Shown here: piece after piece, positions 15,169 to 21,067 of the stretch
How the letters are laid out: each line of letters opens with the position of its first letter
How positions within the stretch are numbered: the stretch's first letter is position 1
Assembly: GCA_030040415.1 (NCBI GenBank)
Contig: JASHTT010000068.1
Span: 1 to 21,067, forward strand
Source: Streptosporangiaceae bacterium
GTDB lineage: Bacteria; Actinomycetota; Actinomycetes; Streptosporangiales; Streptosporangiaceae
Length of the DNA: 21,067 nucleotides
Direction of reading: 5' to 3'
Notes under the pieces: model-generated
What the model saw: only the letters and a program-made list of their open reading frames with translations
Database searches by the model: none
Told to the model about the DNA's origin: nothing
Program-made: the position numbers and the translations under genes

Positions 15169-15909
15169 GTGCCAGTCAGTCAGCTGTACGACACGATCGG
15201 CCGTACGTACACCGTTACCCGGCGCACCGACCCCAAGATCGCCGCCCGGATCTGGGCGGCGCTGGGGGACGCGCAGACCGTGCTCAACGTGGGGGCCGGC
15301 ACAGGGTCGTACGAGCCTGCCAACCGTGACGTGACAGCGGTCGAGCCGTCAGCGACGATGCGGGCCCAGCGCCCGGCCGGATCGGCGCGGTGCGTGGGCG
15401 CTGCGGCTGAGCGACTGCCGTTCGCCGACAACTCATTCGACGCTGCGATGGCGGTGCTCTCGGATCACCACTGGACCGATCCCATCGCTGGCTTGCGCGA
15501 AATGCGCCGGGTCGCGAGGCGTGTCGTGGTCTTCCAGTTCGACGTGCCCTTGCTGGACCGATTCTGGCTGACCCGTGACTACCTGCCGGAGTTCGGTGAG
15601 GTGGCGGGCTGGCAGCGCCCGAGCCTGACGAAGCGGGCTGCAGCCATCGGCGCCCGGCTCGAACCGGTGCCGGTTCCCTGGGACTGCGCCGACGGGTTCT
15701 TCTGCGCCTACTGGCGGCGGCCTGAGCGGTACCTGGAGACCGAGGTCAGGCGCGGCATCTCGGTGTTCGCGGCGCTCGGCGCAGAAGTGGAGGAGCGGAT
15801 GGTGCACGCCCTGCGGGCCGATCTGGCGTCCGGGCGCTGGGCCGCCCGTAACGAAGACATCGCCACGCTGGCTGAGGTCGATTTCGGCGCGAGACTGCTG
15901 ATCGCGTAG
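15169..15909 (+). CDS. Class I SAM-dependent methyltransferase (UbiE/COG2226-like)
   Basis: A 246-residue cytosolic Rossmann methyltransferase. Motif I is VLNVGAGTGSYEP (38-50), followed by an acidic strand end in TAVEPS, then AERLPFADNSFDAAMAV (motif II region) and LREMRRVARRVVVFQFD (motif III region). The opening LYDTIGRTYTVTRRTDPKIA is shared by a common actinobacterial methyltransferase subgroup. The C-terminal half gives no substrate clue. GTG 15169 is preceded by GGAGG (15160-15164) at 4 nt, which fixes the start. It lies 49 nt after the flippase-like gene and is probably co-transcribed. It converges with the second, unrelated methyltransferase gene on the other strand. Confidence 0.9.
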   Translation: MPVSQLYDTIGRTYTVTRRTDPKIAARIWAALGDAQTVLNVGAGTGSYEPANRDVTAVEPSATMRAQRPAGSARCVGAAAERLPFADNSFDAAMAVLSDHHWTDPIAGLREMRRVARRVVVFQFDVPLLDRFWLTRDYLPEFGEVAGWQRPSLTKRAAAIGARLEPVPVPWDCADGFFCAYWRRPERYLETEVRRGISVFAALGAEVEERMVHALRADLASGRWAARNEDIATLAEVDFGARLLIA

Positions 15910-15912
15910 CCC

Positions 15913-15963
15913 GTTCGCTGGCCGCTGGCACGGTCGCAGGCCGCCGCGACGGTCAGGGCGAAC
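15913..15963. terminator. Candidate nested stem structure between convergent genes
   Basis: GTTCGC (15913-15918) faces GCGAAC (15958-15963). Inside it, GTCGC (15933-15937) faces GCGAC (15946-15950). The structure fills the 43-bp gap between two converging methyltransferase genes and could stop transcription both ways. The stems are short and there is no T-run. Confidence 0.35.
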
Positions 15964-16594
15964 CTACCTGCCACACCGACGCCCGGAGTACCTCGCGCCC
16001 CTCGACGGCCTTGCTGACTGGCAGGTCGTAGCTCCCGAGCAGCCGGTAACGATCGCGCGGAAAGTAGCTGCGGCCGATGTCGCCGGTTAGCACGTGCGCC
16101 CCGGCACCGGCCGCCTCGTCCAGGTACGCGGCGACTCGCTCGGCCATTTCACGCTGATACCAGACGTCACCGGCCACGACCACCTCGGCCGGCACGCTGA
16201 GGTCAAGAAACGATCCGACGCAGCGCGGTGGCGGCACCTGGTTGGCCGCCGCGTTCAGCTCGATGGCCACCATGGCGACCGGGTCGGTCTCGCTGGCCAG
16301 CACCGTAACGGCACCCGCCCTTGCCGCCGCGATCGCCACCAGGCCCGACCCGGCGCCGACATCGAGCACACTGCGGCCCGTCACCACGGCGGGATTGTCC
16401 AGCAGGTAACGGGCTAGCGCGACACCGCCGGGCCACGGAACGCTCCAGAACGGCGGGTCCAGCCCAGTCCGCCCGGCTTCGCGCTCGGTTACTTCCCACA
16501 GTGCGTAAAGGTCAGTTTCCTGGTAGAGGCTGATCTCGGGCACAAACGGCACCGGTGCCAGCCGGGTGACCGACTGGACAAACTGCGCCGACAT
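15953..16594 (-). CDS. Class I SAM-dependent methyltransferase (COG3897 / PrmA-ETFB-KMT-like)
   Basis: A 213-residue methyltransferase of the group annotated as nicotinamide N-methylase-like or protein-lysine methyltransferase-like. PPFWSVPWPGGVALARYLLDN (from about 47) and motif I VLDVGAGSGLVAIAAARAG (76 on) are diagnostic. ETDPVAMVAIELNAAAN follows, and VVAGDVWYQREMAE is the position of the D/N-x-Y-type substrate motif. Known relatives methylate lysines in electron-transfer flavoprotein or ribosomal proteins, so a protein substrate is more likely than nicotinamide, though this is inference. ATG 16594 lies 8 nt after the response-regulator stop, on the same strand, so the gene appears to be the last in the ABC/two-component operon. 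No good ribosome binding site is seen, consistent with coupling to the upstream gene. Confidence 0.88.
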   Translation of the reverse strand: MSAQFVQSVTRLAPVPFVPEISLYQETDLYALWEVTEREAGRTGLDPPFWSVPWPGGVALARYLLDNPAVVTGRSVLDVGAGSGLVAIAAARAGAVTVLASETDPVAMVAIELNAAANQVPPPRCVGSFLDLSVPAEVVVAGDVWYQREMAERVAAYLDEAAGAGAHVLTGDIGRSYFPRDRYRLLGSYDLPVSKAVEGREVLRASVWQVGSP

Positions 16595-16602
16595 CGCGCG
16601 GC

Positions 16603-17208
16603 TCAGAGCCAGCCTCGTTCGTCTGCCGTCCGGACGGCCTCCGAGCGGTTGCGGGTCCCGGTCTTGGCGATCGCAGAAGAGAGGTAGTTGCGCACGGTCC
16701 CTTCGGACAGGAAGAGTATCTGCGCGATCTCGGCGACCGATCCGCCGGACCGAGCAGCGACCAGCACGTCCCGCTCGCGCGCGGTCAGCGGACAGGCCCC
16801 GATCGCCAGCGTGGCGGCAGCCAGCTCCGGATCGACGACCCGCTCGCCCTTCGCGACCCGCCGGATCGCGTCCGCGAGCTGCTCAGGCGGCGCGTCCTTG
16901 ACGACGAACCCGCAGGCGCCGGACTCCATAGCCCGCCGCAGGTAGCCCGGCCGGCCGAACGTGGTCAGGATTACCGACCGGCACTCCGGGATCTCCTGGG
17001 CCAGGACGCCCGCGGCGGCCAGCCCGTCGATGCCGGGCATGTCGATGTCGAGCAGCGCGATGTCCGGGCGGCTGGTGCGGGCGGCAGCGACCACCTCGTC
17101 CCCCCGCCCCACGGTCGCCACGACCTCGAAGTCGTCCTCCAGCCCGAGCATCACCGCCAGCGCGCTGCGGATGAGTTCCTGGTCGTCAGCCAGCAGCAGC
17201 CGGATCAT
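16603..17208 (-). CDS. NarL/DesR-type response regulator
   Basis: A 201-residue cytosolic transcription regulator. The receiver domain (about 1-120) has the acidic pair D8/D9, phosphoacceptor D54 in LLDIDMPG, the Thr in ILTTFG and the Lys in VVKDAPP. The C-terminal LuxR-type helix-turn-helix (about 138-201) contains LTARERDVL and IAQILFLSEGTVRNYLSSAIAKTG. The start is ATG 17208, which overlaps the kinase stop in ATGA. A longer in-frame reading to 17400 would lie wholly inside the kinase gene and is rejected. It is the partner of the adjacent DesK-like kinase, and by analogy with such modules it likely controls the ABC exporter genes just upstream, perhaps through the palindrome at 20072-20083. 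Confidence 0.95.
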   Translation of the reverse strand: MIRLLLADDQELIRSALAVMLGLEDDFEVVATVGRGDEVVAAARTSRPDIALLDIDMPGIDGLAAAGVLAQEIPECRSVILTTFGRPGYLRRAMESGACGFVVKDAPPEQLADAIRRVAKGERVVDPELAAATLAIGACPLTARERDVLVAARSGGSVAEIAQILFLSEGTVRNYLSSAIAKTGTRNRSEAVRTADERGWL

Positions 17209-18341
17209 CCGGCACCCTGAGCGGGTGCCAGCGCGACCCGCAGCCGCCAGCCACGCGGCTGCGCAGGCCCTGCGTCCAGCACGCCGCCAGCCGCGGCGAC
17301 CCGCTCGCGCAGTCCGGCGAGGCCATTCCCGGCATCGGCGGGCACACCCACTCCGTCGTCCACGACCTCCACTGCGGACTCCGACAACCGGACGGAGCAC
17401 GTCGTGGCCCGGGCGTGCCTGACGACGTTCGTGAGCCCCTCGCGCACCACCCAGCCGAACAGTTCCGCGTGGTCGGGATCGACTATGTCCACCGCGCGCG
17501 GCAGATCGGAGACGATGCCCGCGGCCCGCAGCAGTTCGCGTCCGGCGGCGAGCTCACCAGTGAGCGTGACCTCCCGGTAGTTGCTCACCGCGTCACGCAT
17601 GTCCGCTAGCGACCGCCTGGCGAGCGACTCCACCCCAGCGATCTCCCGGGATGCGCGGGCAGGATCGACGTCGCCGAGCCTGCGGGCAAGACCCGCTTTG
17701 ACGGTGATCGTGGTCAGCGAGTGGCCGAGCAGGTCGTGCAGGTCGCGGGCGATCCGGATACGCTCGTTCTCCGCCGCCAGCCTGGCCACCTCGGCACGGG
17801 CTTCGGCCAGCGCCTGATTGCCCTTCACCACCTCGAGCGAGGCGAACATCGCGAGCGCCACGACAGGGATCGCCACCGGCGTCACGTCGGCGAACGACTT
17901 GGCCAGGCTGACGTGCCAGGAGGAGATCGCGACGGGTATGAAAAGCGCCGCGAGCGCGAAGATCAGCACGACCGGCGCCGAGCGAAGGCCGAGGCGAGCC
18001 ACGGTCAGCATCGTGATGTACACGCACATGACGAAGGCGGCGGCGCGCGCGAACGGCAGTTCCGCTACCAGCAGCGCGAGCAGGAGGCCGTAGACGGTCC
18101 AGAATCGCAGCTCGCTGGTCGCGGCGATGGGTACGAACAGCCAGCAGACCACGAACGCAGCGAGGATCACGAAGCCGCAGATCTCCGCGGCGCCGCTGGA
18201 GTTCTGGTGCACAGCTACACCCAGGTAGACCAGGTAGACAAGGGGCAGCACAAGCATGAGCCGCCTGCGCCACCCTTGCGTCCACCTGCGTTGCGTACTC
18301 ACCCACTGCTCGTCGCCCCGAGCCCCTGCGTCCACGTTCAT
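17205..18341 (-). CDS. DesK/NarX-type sensor histidine kinase
   Basis: A 378-residue membrane sensor. Five or six hydrophobic helices (about 27-170) are followed by a coiled-coil linker (about 175-195). The HisKA_3 box is IARDLHDLLGHSLTTITVKAG with phosphoacceptor H202. The HATPase part has the N-box REGLTNVVRHARA and G-box DDGVGVPADAGNGLAGLRERV. There is almost no extracellular domain, so like DesK and LiaS-type sensors it probably senses the membrane or its transporter partner. The start is set at ATG 18341 (MNVDAGARG), 23 nt after the permease stop. The reading frame stays open for another 268 codons upstream, but that part overlaps the permease gene out of frame and is not protein-like. 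The last codons overlap the response regulator start (ATGA). Confidence 0.93.
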   Translation of the reverse strand: MNVDAGARGDEQWVSTQRRWTQGWRRRLMLVLPLVYLVYLGVAVHQNSSGAAEICGFVILAAFVVCWLFVPIAATSELRFWTVYGLLLALLVAELPFARAAAFVMCVYITMLTVARLGLRSAPVVLIFALAALFIPVAISSWHVSLAKSFADVTPVAIPVVALAMFASLEVVKGNQALAEARAEVARLAAENERIRIARDLHDLLGHSLTTITVKAGLARRLGDVDPARASREIAGVESLARRSLADMRDAVSNYREVTLTGELAAGRELLRAAGIVSDLPRAVDIVDPDHAELFGWVVREGLTNVVRHARATTCSVRLSESAVEVVDDGVGVPADAGNGLAGLRERVAAAGGVLDAGPAQPRGWRLRVALAPAQGAG

Positions 18342-18364
18342 GAGCCTAACCGGGTTCGACCGGA

Positions 18365-19087
18365 TCAGATCCGGCTCGTAGAGCGCCGGTACACGACGGC
18401 AGCGACCGGGATCAGCACGATGGTCCAGGCCGCGACCACGATCCAGGCCTCCGCCGGCCAGCCTCCGCCGGCGATCGCCGCTTTCCCTGCCTGCACCAGC
18501 CAGTACGACGGCAGCGCCTTCATCACGTCGAACATCGGGCCGGACGTGGCCAGCTGGAATCCGTACACGCCGCCGAGCAGCGCCAGCAGCACGACGATCC
18601 CGCCGAGCGCCGGCGTCAGTGCGTCGACCGGCAGCAGGTAGCCGAGCGCGAGCCCCAGCACGACGAGCGGGACGAGGCCGACCAGCAACAAGCCCGTCAG
18701 CTTGAGCCACTGCGTAGCGCCGAGGTGCACGCCGAGCGCCGCCCCTGCCAGGTAGAGCAGTGCCAGCGTCGGTAGTGCCAGCAGATACGCCGTGAGGACC
18801 TTCGCGGCGAAGTCGGCCCGGATGCGCAACGGGGTGATCCGCATCTGCCGGGTCCAGCCGCTGGCCCTGTCCCTGGCGATTCGGGCGCCGGGAGAGATGA
18901 CGGCGAACATGGCGCCGTACACCGCCATCGCCGTCATGAAGTACAGCGGAAAGCCGACGCCGTCGTGGGTCGCGTGCCGTTGCCCGGATGCCACCGACAA
19001 GAACAACACCAGCGGCAGCGCCAGGGTCAGTGCAAGGAAGGCACGGTTGCGGACCATGCGAAGTATGTCGTACCTGACGTGCGTCAT
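18365..19087 (-). CDS. ABC-2 type transporter permease
   Basis: A 240-residue membrane protein with six hydrophobic helices. It starts with the cytoplasmic segment MTHVRYDILRMVRNRAFL typical of ABC-2 permeases. SPGARIARDRASGWTRQMRITPL after the second helix is the coupling-helix region contacting the ATPase. It forms an exporter with the ATPase encoded just upstream, with which it overlaps by ATGA (start 19087, ATPase stop at 19084). Partners of this type beside NarL-family two-component systems usually remove membrane-active antibiotics or lipids. The substrate here is unknown. Confidence 0.93.
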   Translation of the reverse strand: MTHVRYDILRMVRNRAFLALTLALPLVLFLSVASGQRHATHDGVGFPLYFMTAMAVYGAMFAVISPGARIARDRASGWTRQMRITPLRIRADFAAKVLTAYLLALPTLALLYLAGAALGVHLGATQWLKLTGLLLVGLVPLVVLGLALGYLLPVDALTPALGGIVVLLALLGGVYGFQLATSGPMFDVMKALPSYWLVQAGKAAIAGGGWPAEAWIVVAAWTIVLIPVAAVVYRRSTSRI

Positions 19088-20010
19088 CTGACGACCTCCG
19101 GATCGAGCTTGTCGGCGGCGGTGAGTTCGAGGAACGCCTCCTCAAGGCTTCCGCCGCCCACTTCGATGTCGCGTATTTCTGGGAACGCGCCGAGCAGCGG
19201 TCTCAGCGCGGCATCCGAATCCGAGCACGACAGGATGATCGTGTCACCGTGCCGGTCGGCGGCCGCTACGCCGGGCAACGCAACGAGCCCAGCCAGGTCG
19301 GCGCCGGGCAGGGTGCCGCGGATCGTCCGCGCGGCCGCGCGGGCCTTGATCTCGGTAGCCGGACCGTCAGCCACGATCCGGCCATGTGACATAAGCACGA
19401 TCCGGTCGGCGAATGCGTCGGCCTCCTCGAGGTAGTGCGTCGCGAACACGACGGTCTTGCCCCGCCCGGCGACCGCCCGCATGGCCTGCCAGAACTCGCG
19501 CCTGCCCTCGACGTCGATGCCTGCGGTGGGCTCGTCAAGCAGGAGCAGGTCCGCATCGCCGACGAGTGCGGCGGCAAACCGGACGCGCTGCGCCTGGCCG
19601 CCGGACAGCTTGGTCGTCCACTGCCCGGCGAACTCGGCGGCGCCGGTCCGCCTCAGCGCATCGCCGACGTCCAGCGGATGCGGGTAGTACGAGGCCATCA
19701 GCGACACAAGCTCGCGGACCTTCATGTGGTCGAGCGGCGACCCGGTCTGCAGCATCCCGCCGACCGCACCGGCCGCAACGGCCTGGGCTGGCGTCATGCC
19801 GAACAGCGAGATGCTGCCGGAGTCTGGCCGGGTCAGGCCCAGAACCATGTCGATCGTGGTTGTCTTTCCCGCGCCGTTCGGGCCGAGTAGCGCCACCGTC
19901 TCGCCGGGGGCTATCTGCAGGTCTATAGATCGGACCGCGCGCACCGAGCCGTAGGACTTGGACAGGCTGGTCAGGACTATGCCGCCCGTGTGGTCGTTGC
20001 TCTGCGTCAT
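19084..20010 (-). CDS. ABC transporter ATP-binding protein (DrrA-like)
   Basis: A 308-residue cytosolic ATPase that energises the adjacent permease. Walker A is GPNGAGKTT (43-51), the Q-loop is in GGMLQTGSPLDHM, the signature is LSGGQAQR, and Walker B is LLLLDEPTAGID followed by the H-loop FATHYLEEA. The C-terminal 80 residues form the small regulatory domain usual in DrrA/CcmA-type exporters. ATG 20010 (MTQSNDHTG) is chosen: an upstream in-frame start at 20061 would add an arginine-rich segment that does not resemble the family. The ribosome binding site is weak. It is the first gene of the operon and its leader carries an inverted repeat. Confidence 0.94.
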   Translation of the reverse strand: MTQSNDHTGGIVLTSLSKSYGSVRAVRSIDLQIAPGETVALLGPNGAGKTTTIDMVLGLTRPDSGSISLFGMTPAQAVAAGAVGGMLQTGSPLDHMKVRELVSLMASYYPHPLDVGDALRRTGAAEFAGQWTTKLSGGQAQRVRFAAALVGDADLLLLDEPTAGIDVEGRREFWQAMRAVAGRGKTVVFATHYLEEADAFADRIVLMSHGRIVADGPATEIKARAAARTIRGTLPGADLAGLVALPGVAAADRHGDTIILSCSDSDAALRPLLGAFPEIRDIEVGGGSLEEAFLELTAADKLDPEVVR

Positions 20011-20090
20011 GTTCCAGAGCGTGCCTCGGCGCGATGTCAGCCGTGTAGTGCGCTGCCGCACCAGCCTGCCGTGACAAATGTCAGATCGCG
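20011..20090 (-). promoter_or_regulatory. Leader/promoter region of ABC-two-component operon with TGACA-AA-TGTCA palindrome
   Basis: The palindrome TGACAAATGTCA is at 20072-20083, 62-73 nt upstream of ATG 20010. A third half-site, ATGTCAG, lies at 20034-20040, exactly 44 bp from the identical ATGTCAG at 20078-20084 (about four helical turns). The arrangement fits a dimeric NarL-type regulator. On the minus strand the same sequence reads TTTGTCACG, which also resembles the TGTCACA -35 element I recall for ECF41 sigma factors. No ordinary -10 is evident. Confidence 0.4.
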
Positions 20091-20112
20091 GCTGCCCGCC
20101 TAATCGGGCAGC
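20091..20112 (-). terminator. Hairpin at end of sigma factor gene
   Basis: GCTGCCCG (20091-20098) and CGGGCAGC (20105-20112) form a perfect 8-bp stem with a 6-nt loop containing the sigma-factor stop codon. There is no T-run. The position suggests a terminator or attenuator between the sigma gene and the ABC operon. Confidence 0.5.
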
Positions 20113-21041
20113 AGGGCAAAGCGCATCCGCCGCAGCCGGTCCGGACTGCCGGAGATCTCCAGCCTGGTGATCTTGCCGCTCGCATTCACGGCCGGCAGCA
20201 GCACTAGTTGCAGGTGCCCTGATGGCGCATACACGATACCGACGGCGCCGTCCACGAGTGCTAGCTGCGCGTGCGCGGCTCGCGCGGATGACATGATCGC
20301 GCCCCTGGCGACGCGGTCCGCTCCGTGCAGCACGGTCGGCCTGCCGGACGGGGCCGCGGACGCGTCGCCTGTCAGCGTGACGTCCGCGTCCAGCAGGGCA
20401 ACTAGCGCGCCGAGGTCCCCGCCGCGCGCAGCGGCAAGAAACGCGCTAGCGGCTCTCCGCTGCCGGGCGTAATCCTCCGCGCGATCGGCGCGCGGCGCGC
20501 CGCGTACCCGTCGCCTGGCCCTGCTGGCGAGCTGCCGGGTCGCGTCCGGCGACCGGTCTAGCACGGCGGCCACCTCGGCGAAGGACATCGCGAACAGGTC
20601 GTGCAGCACGAACGCGAGCCGCTCCGCAGGCGTGAGCGTGTCCAGCACGACCAGCAGCGCGAGGCCGACAGAGTCGGCGAGCATCGCCTCGTCTTCGGGA
20701 TCACCGGCCAGGCCGGCCCGGGCTGCGGGTGAGCCAGCCGTCCCGTGAGCCAGGCCGGCTGCTTCCGCAGCCGCTGGCCAGCTCTCGCCGACCGGTTCTT
20801 CCTGGCGGTGGCGCCGCGACCTGAGCATGTTCAGCGACACGCGCGCCACGACCGTGGTCAGCCAGCCAGCGAGGTTCTCCACCTCGGCGGCGTTCGTGCT
20901 GGTCAGCCGTAGCCAGGTGTCCTGGACGGCGTCGTCGGCGTCGGCCGCCGAGCCGAGCAGCCGGTAGGCGATCGACCGCAGCCGGTCCCGATGCGCCTCG
21001 AAGGCAGCTGCCAGCGAGTCAGAGTCAGCGCGGGGCGCCAC
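20100..21041 (-). CDS. ECF41-like RNA polymerase sigma factor with C-terminal SnoaL-like domain
   Basis: A 313-residue sigma factor. Region 2 spans about 10-78 (YRLLGSAADADDAVQDTWLRL). Region 4 spans about 125-182 (LTPAERLAFVLHDLFAMSFAEVAAVL and RSPDATRQLASRARRRVR). A fused SnoaL-like domain of about 115 residues follows (about 195-313). ECF41 factors use this domain in place of a separate anti-sigma factor. The motifs that define that control are altered: WLP in the linker is SWPA (87-90), DGGGK is DASAA (226-230) and the C-terminal NPDKL is SPDRL (299-303). The linker also carries an Ala/Gly-rich insert (about 90-115). The GTG start at 21041 has a GGGGG run just upstream. No carboxymuconolactone decarboxylase or epimerase partner is inside the window, but only 26 bp upstream are visible. 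Confidence 0.92.
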   Translation of the reverse strand: MAPRADSDSLAAAFEAHRDRLRSIAYRLLGSAADADDAVQDTWLRLTSTNAAEVENLAGWLTTVVARVSLNMLRSRRHRQEEPVGESWPAAAEAAGLAHGTAGSPAARAGLAGDPEDEAMLADSVGLALLVVLDTLTPAERLAFVLHDLFAMSFAEVAAVLDRSPDATRQLASRARRRVRGAPRADRAEDYARQRRAASAFLAAARGGDLGALVALLDADVTLTGDASAAPSGRPTVLHGADRVARGAIMSSARAAHAQLALVDGAVGIVYAPSGHLQLVLLPAVNASGKITRLEISGSPDRLRRMRFALLPD

Positions 21042-21067
21042 GTTCCCCCTTAAATGCGCACTGTCTA

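Noticed and set aside
17209..17400. 64-codon N-terminal extension of the response regulator
   Set aside because: It lies inside the kinase gene and is Arg-rich. The receiver domain begins exactly at MIRLLLADD (ATG 17208).
18342..19145. 268-codon N-terminal extension of the histidine kinase frame
   Set aside because: It overlaps the well-supported ABC permease in another frame and is Arg/Ala-rich without family similarity. ATG 18341 gives a normal kinase.

Overview
The window is high-GC DNA (many GTG starts, strong G/C at third codon positions, GGAG-type ribosome binding sites) and looks like the chromosome of an actinobacterium of the Streptomyces/Streptosporangiales kind. The evidence is base composition, an ECF41-like sigma factor, a NarL/DesK-type two-component system beside an ABC-2 exporter, an M18 aminopeptidase and a long mycobacterial-style sulfatase. 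I cannot name the genus. I see no insertion sequence, prophage, tRNA, rRNA or CRISPR array.

Layout. Positions 1-200 hold a GC-rich imperfect tandem repeat. A DPM1-like family 2 glycosyltransferase (minus) is divergent from a UDP-glucuronate decarboxylase (plus). The decarboxylase starts a tight plus-strand run with a malic enzyme and a FUSC-family membrane protein whose start overlaps the malic enzyme end. Two minus-strand genes follow. One is a membrane-anchored class A beta-lactamase-like protein that has lost the SxxK lysine. The other is an uncharacterised eight-helix membrane protein built from four copies of one hairpin. The 300 bp between them is AT-richer and full of inverted repeats. 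A second plus-strand group holds a GT-C-type membrane glycosyltransferase, an M18 aminopeptidase and a HIT protein. It converges on a 763-residue sulfatase, which is divergent from a YbhN-type flippase-like protein followed by a SAM methyltransferase.

The last 5 kb is on the minus strand. An ECF41-like sigma factor lies upstream of a compact operon: ABC ATPase, ABC-2 permease, histidine kinase, response regulator and a second methyltransferase. The ATPase/permease and kinase/regulator pairs each overlap by ATGA. A TGACA-AA-TGTCA palindrome sits in the operon leader.

How the genes may work together. The sugar-nucleotide enzyme, the two glycosyltransferases, the flippase-like protein and the sulfatase are consistent with building or remodelling cell-envelope glycans, but they are in separate transcription units, so this is only a theme. 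The ABC/kinase/regulator block is a recognisable stress-sensing exporter module. The observations most worth following are the fourfold-repeat membrane protein, the likely inactive beta-lactamase-fold protein with its structured leader, the malic enzyme/FUSC coupling with an altered malate-site arginine, and the ECF41-like sigma factor whose regulatory motifs have decayed.
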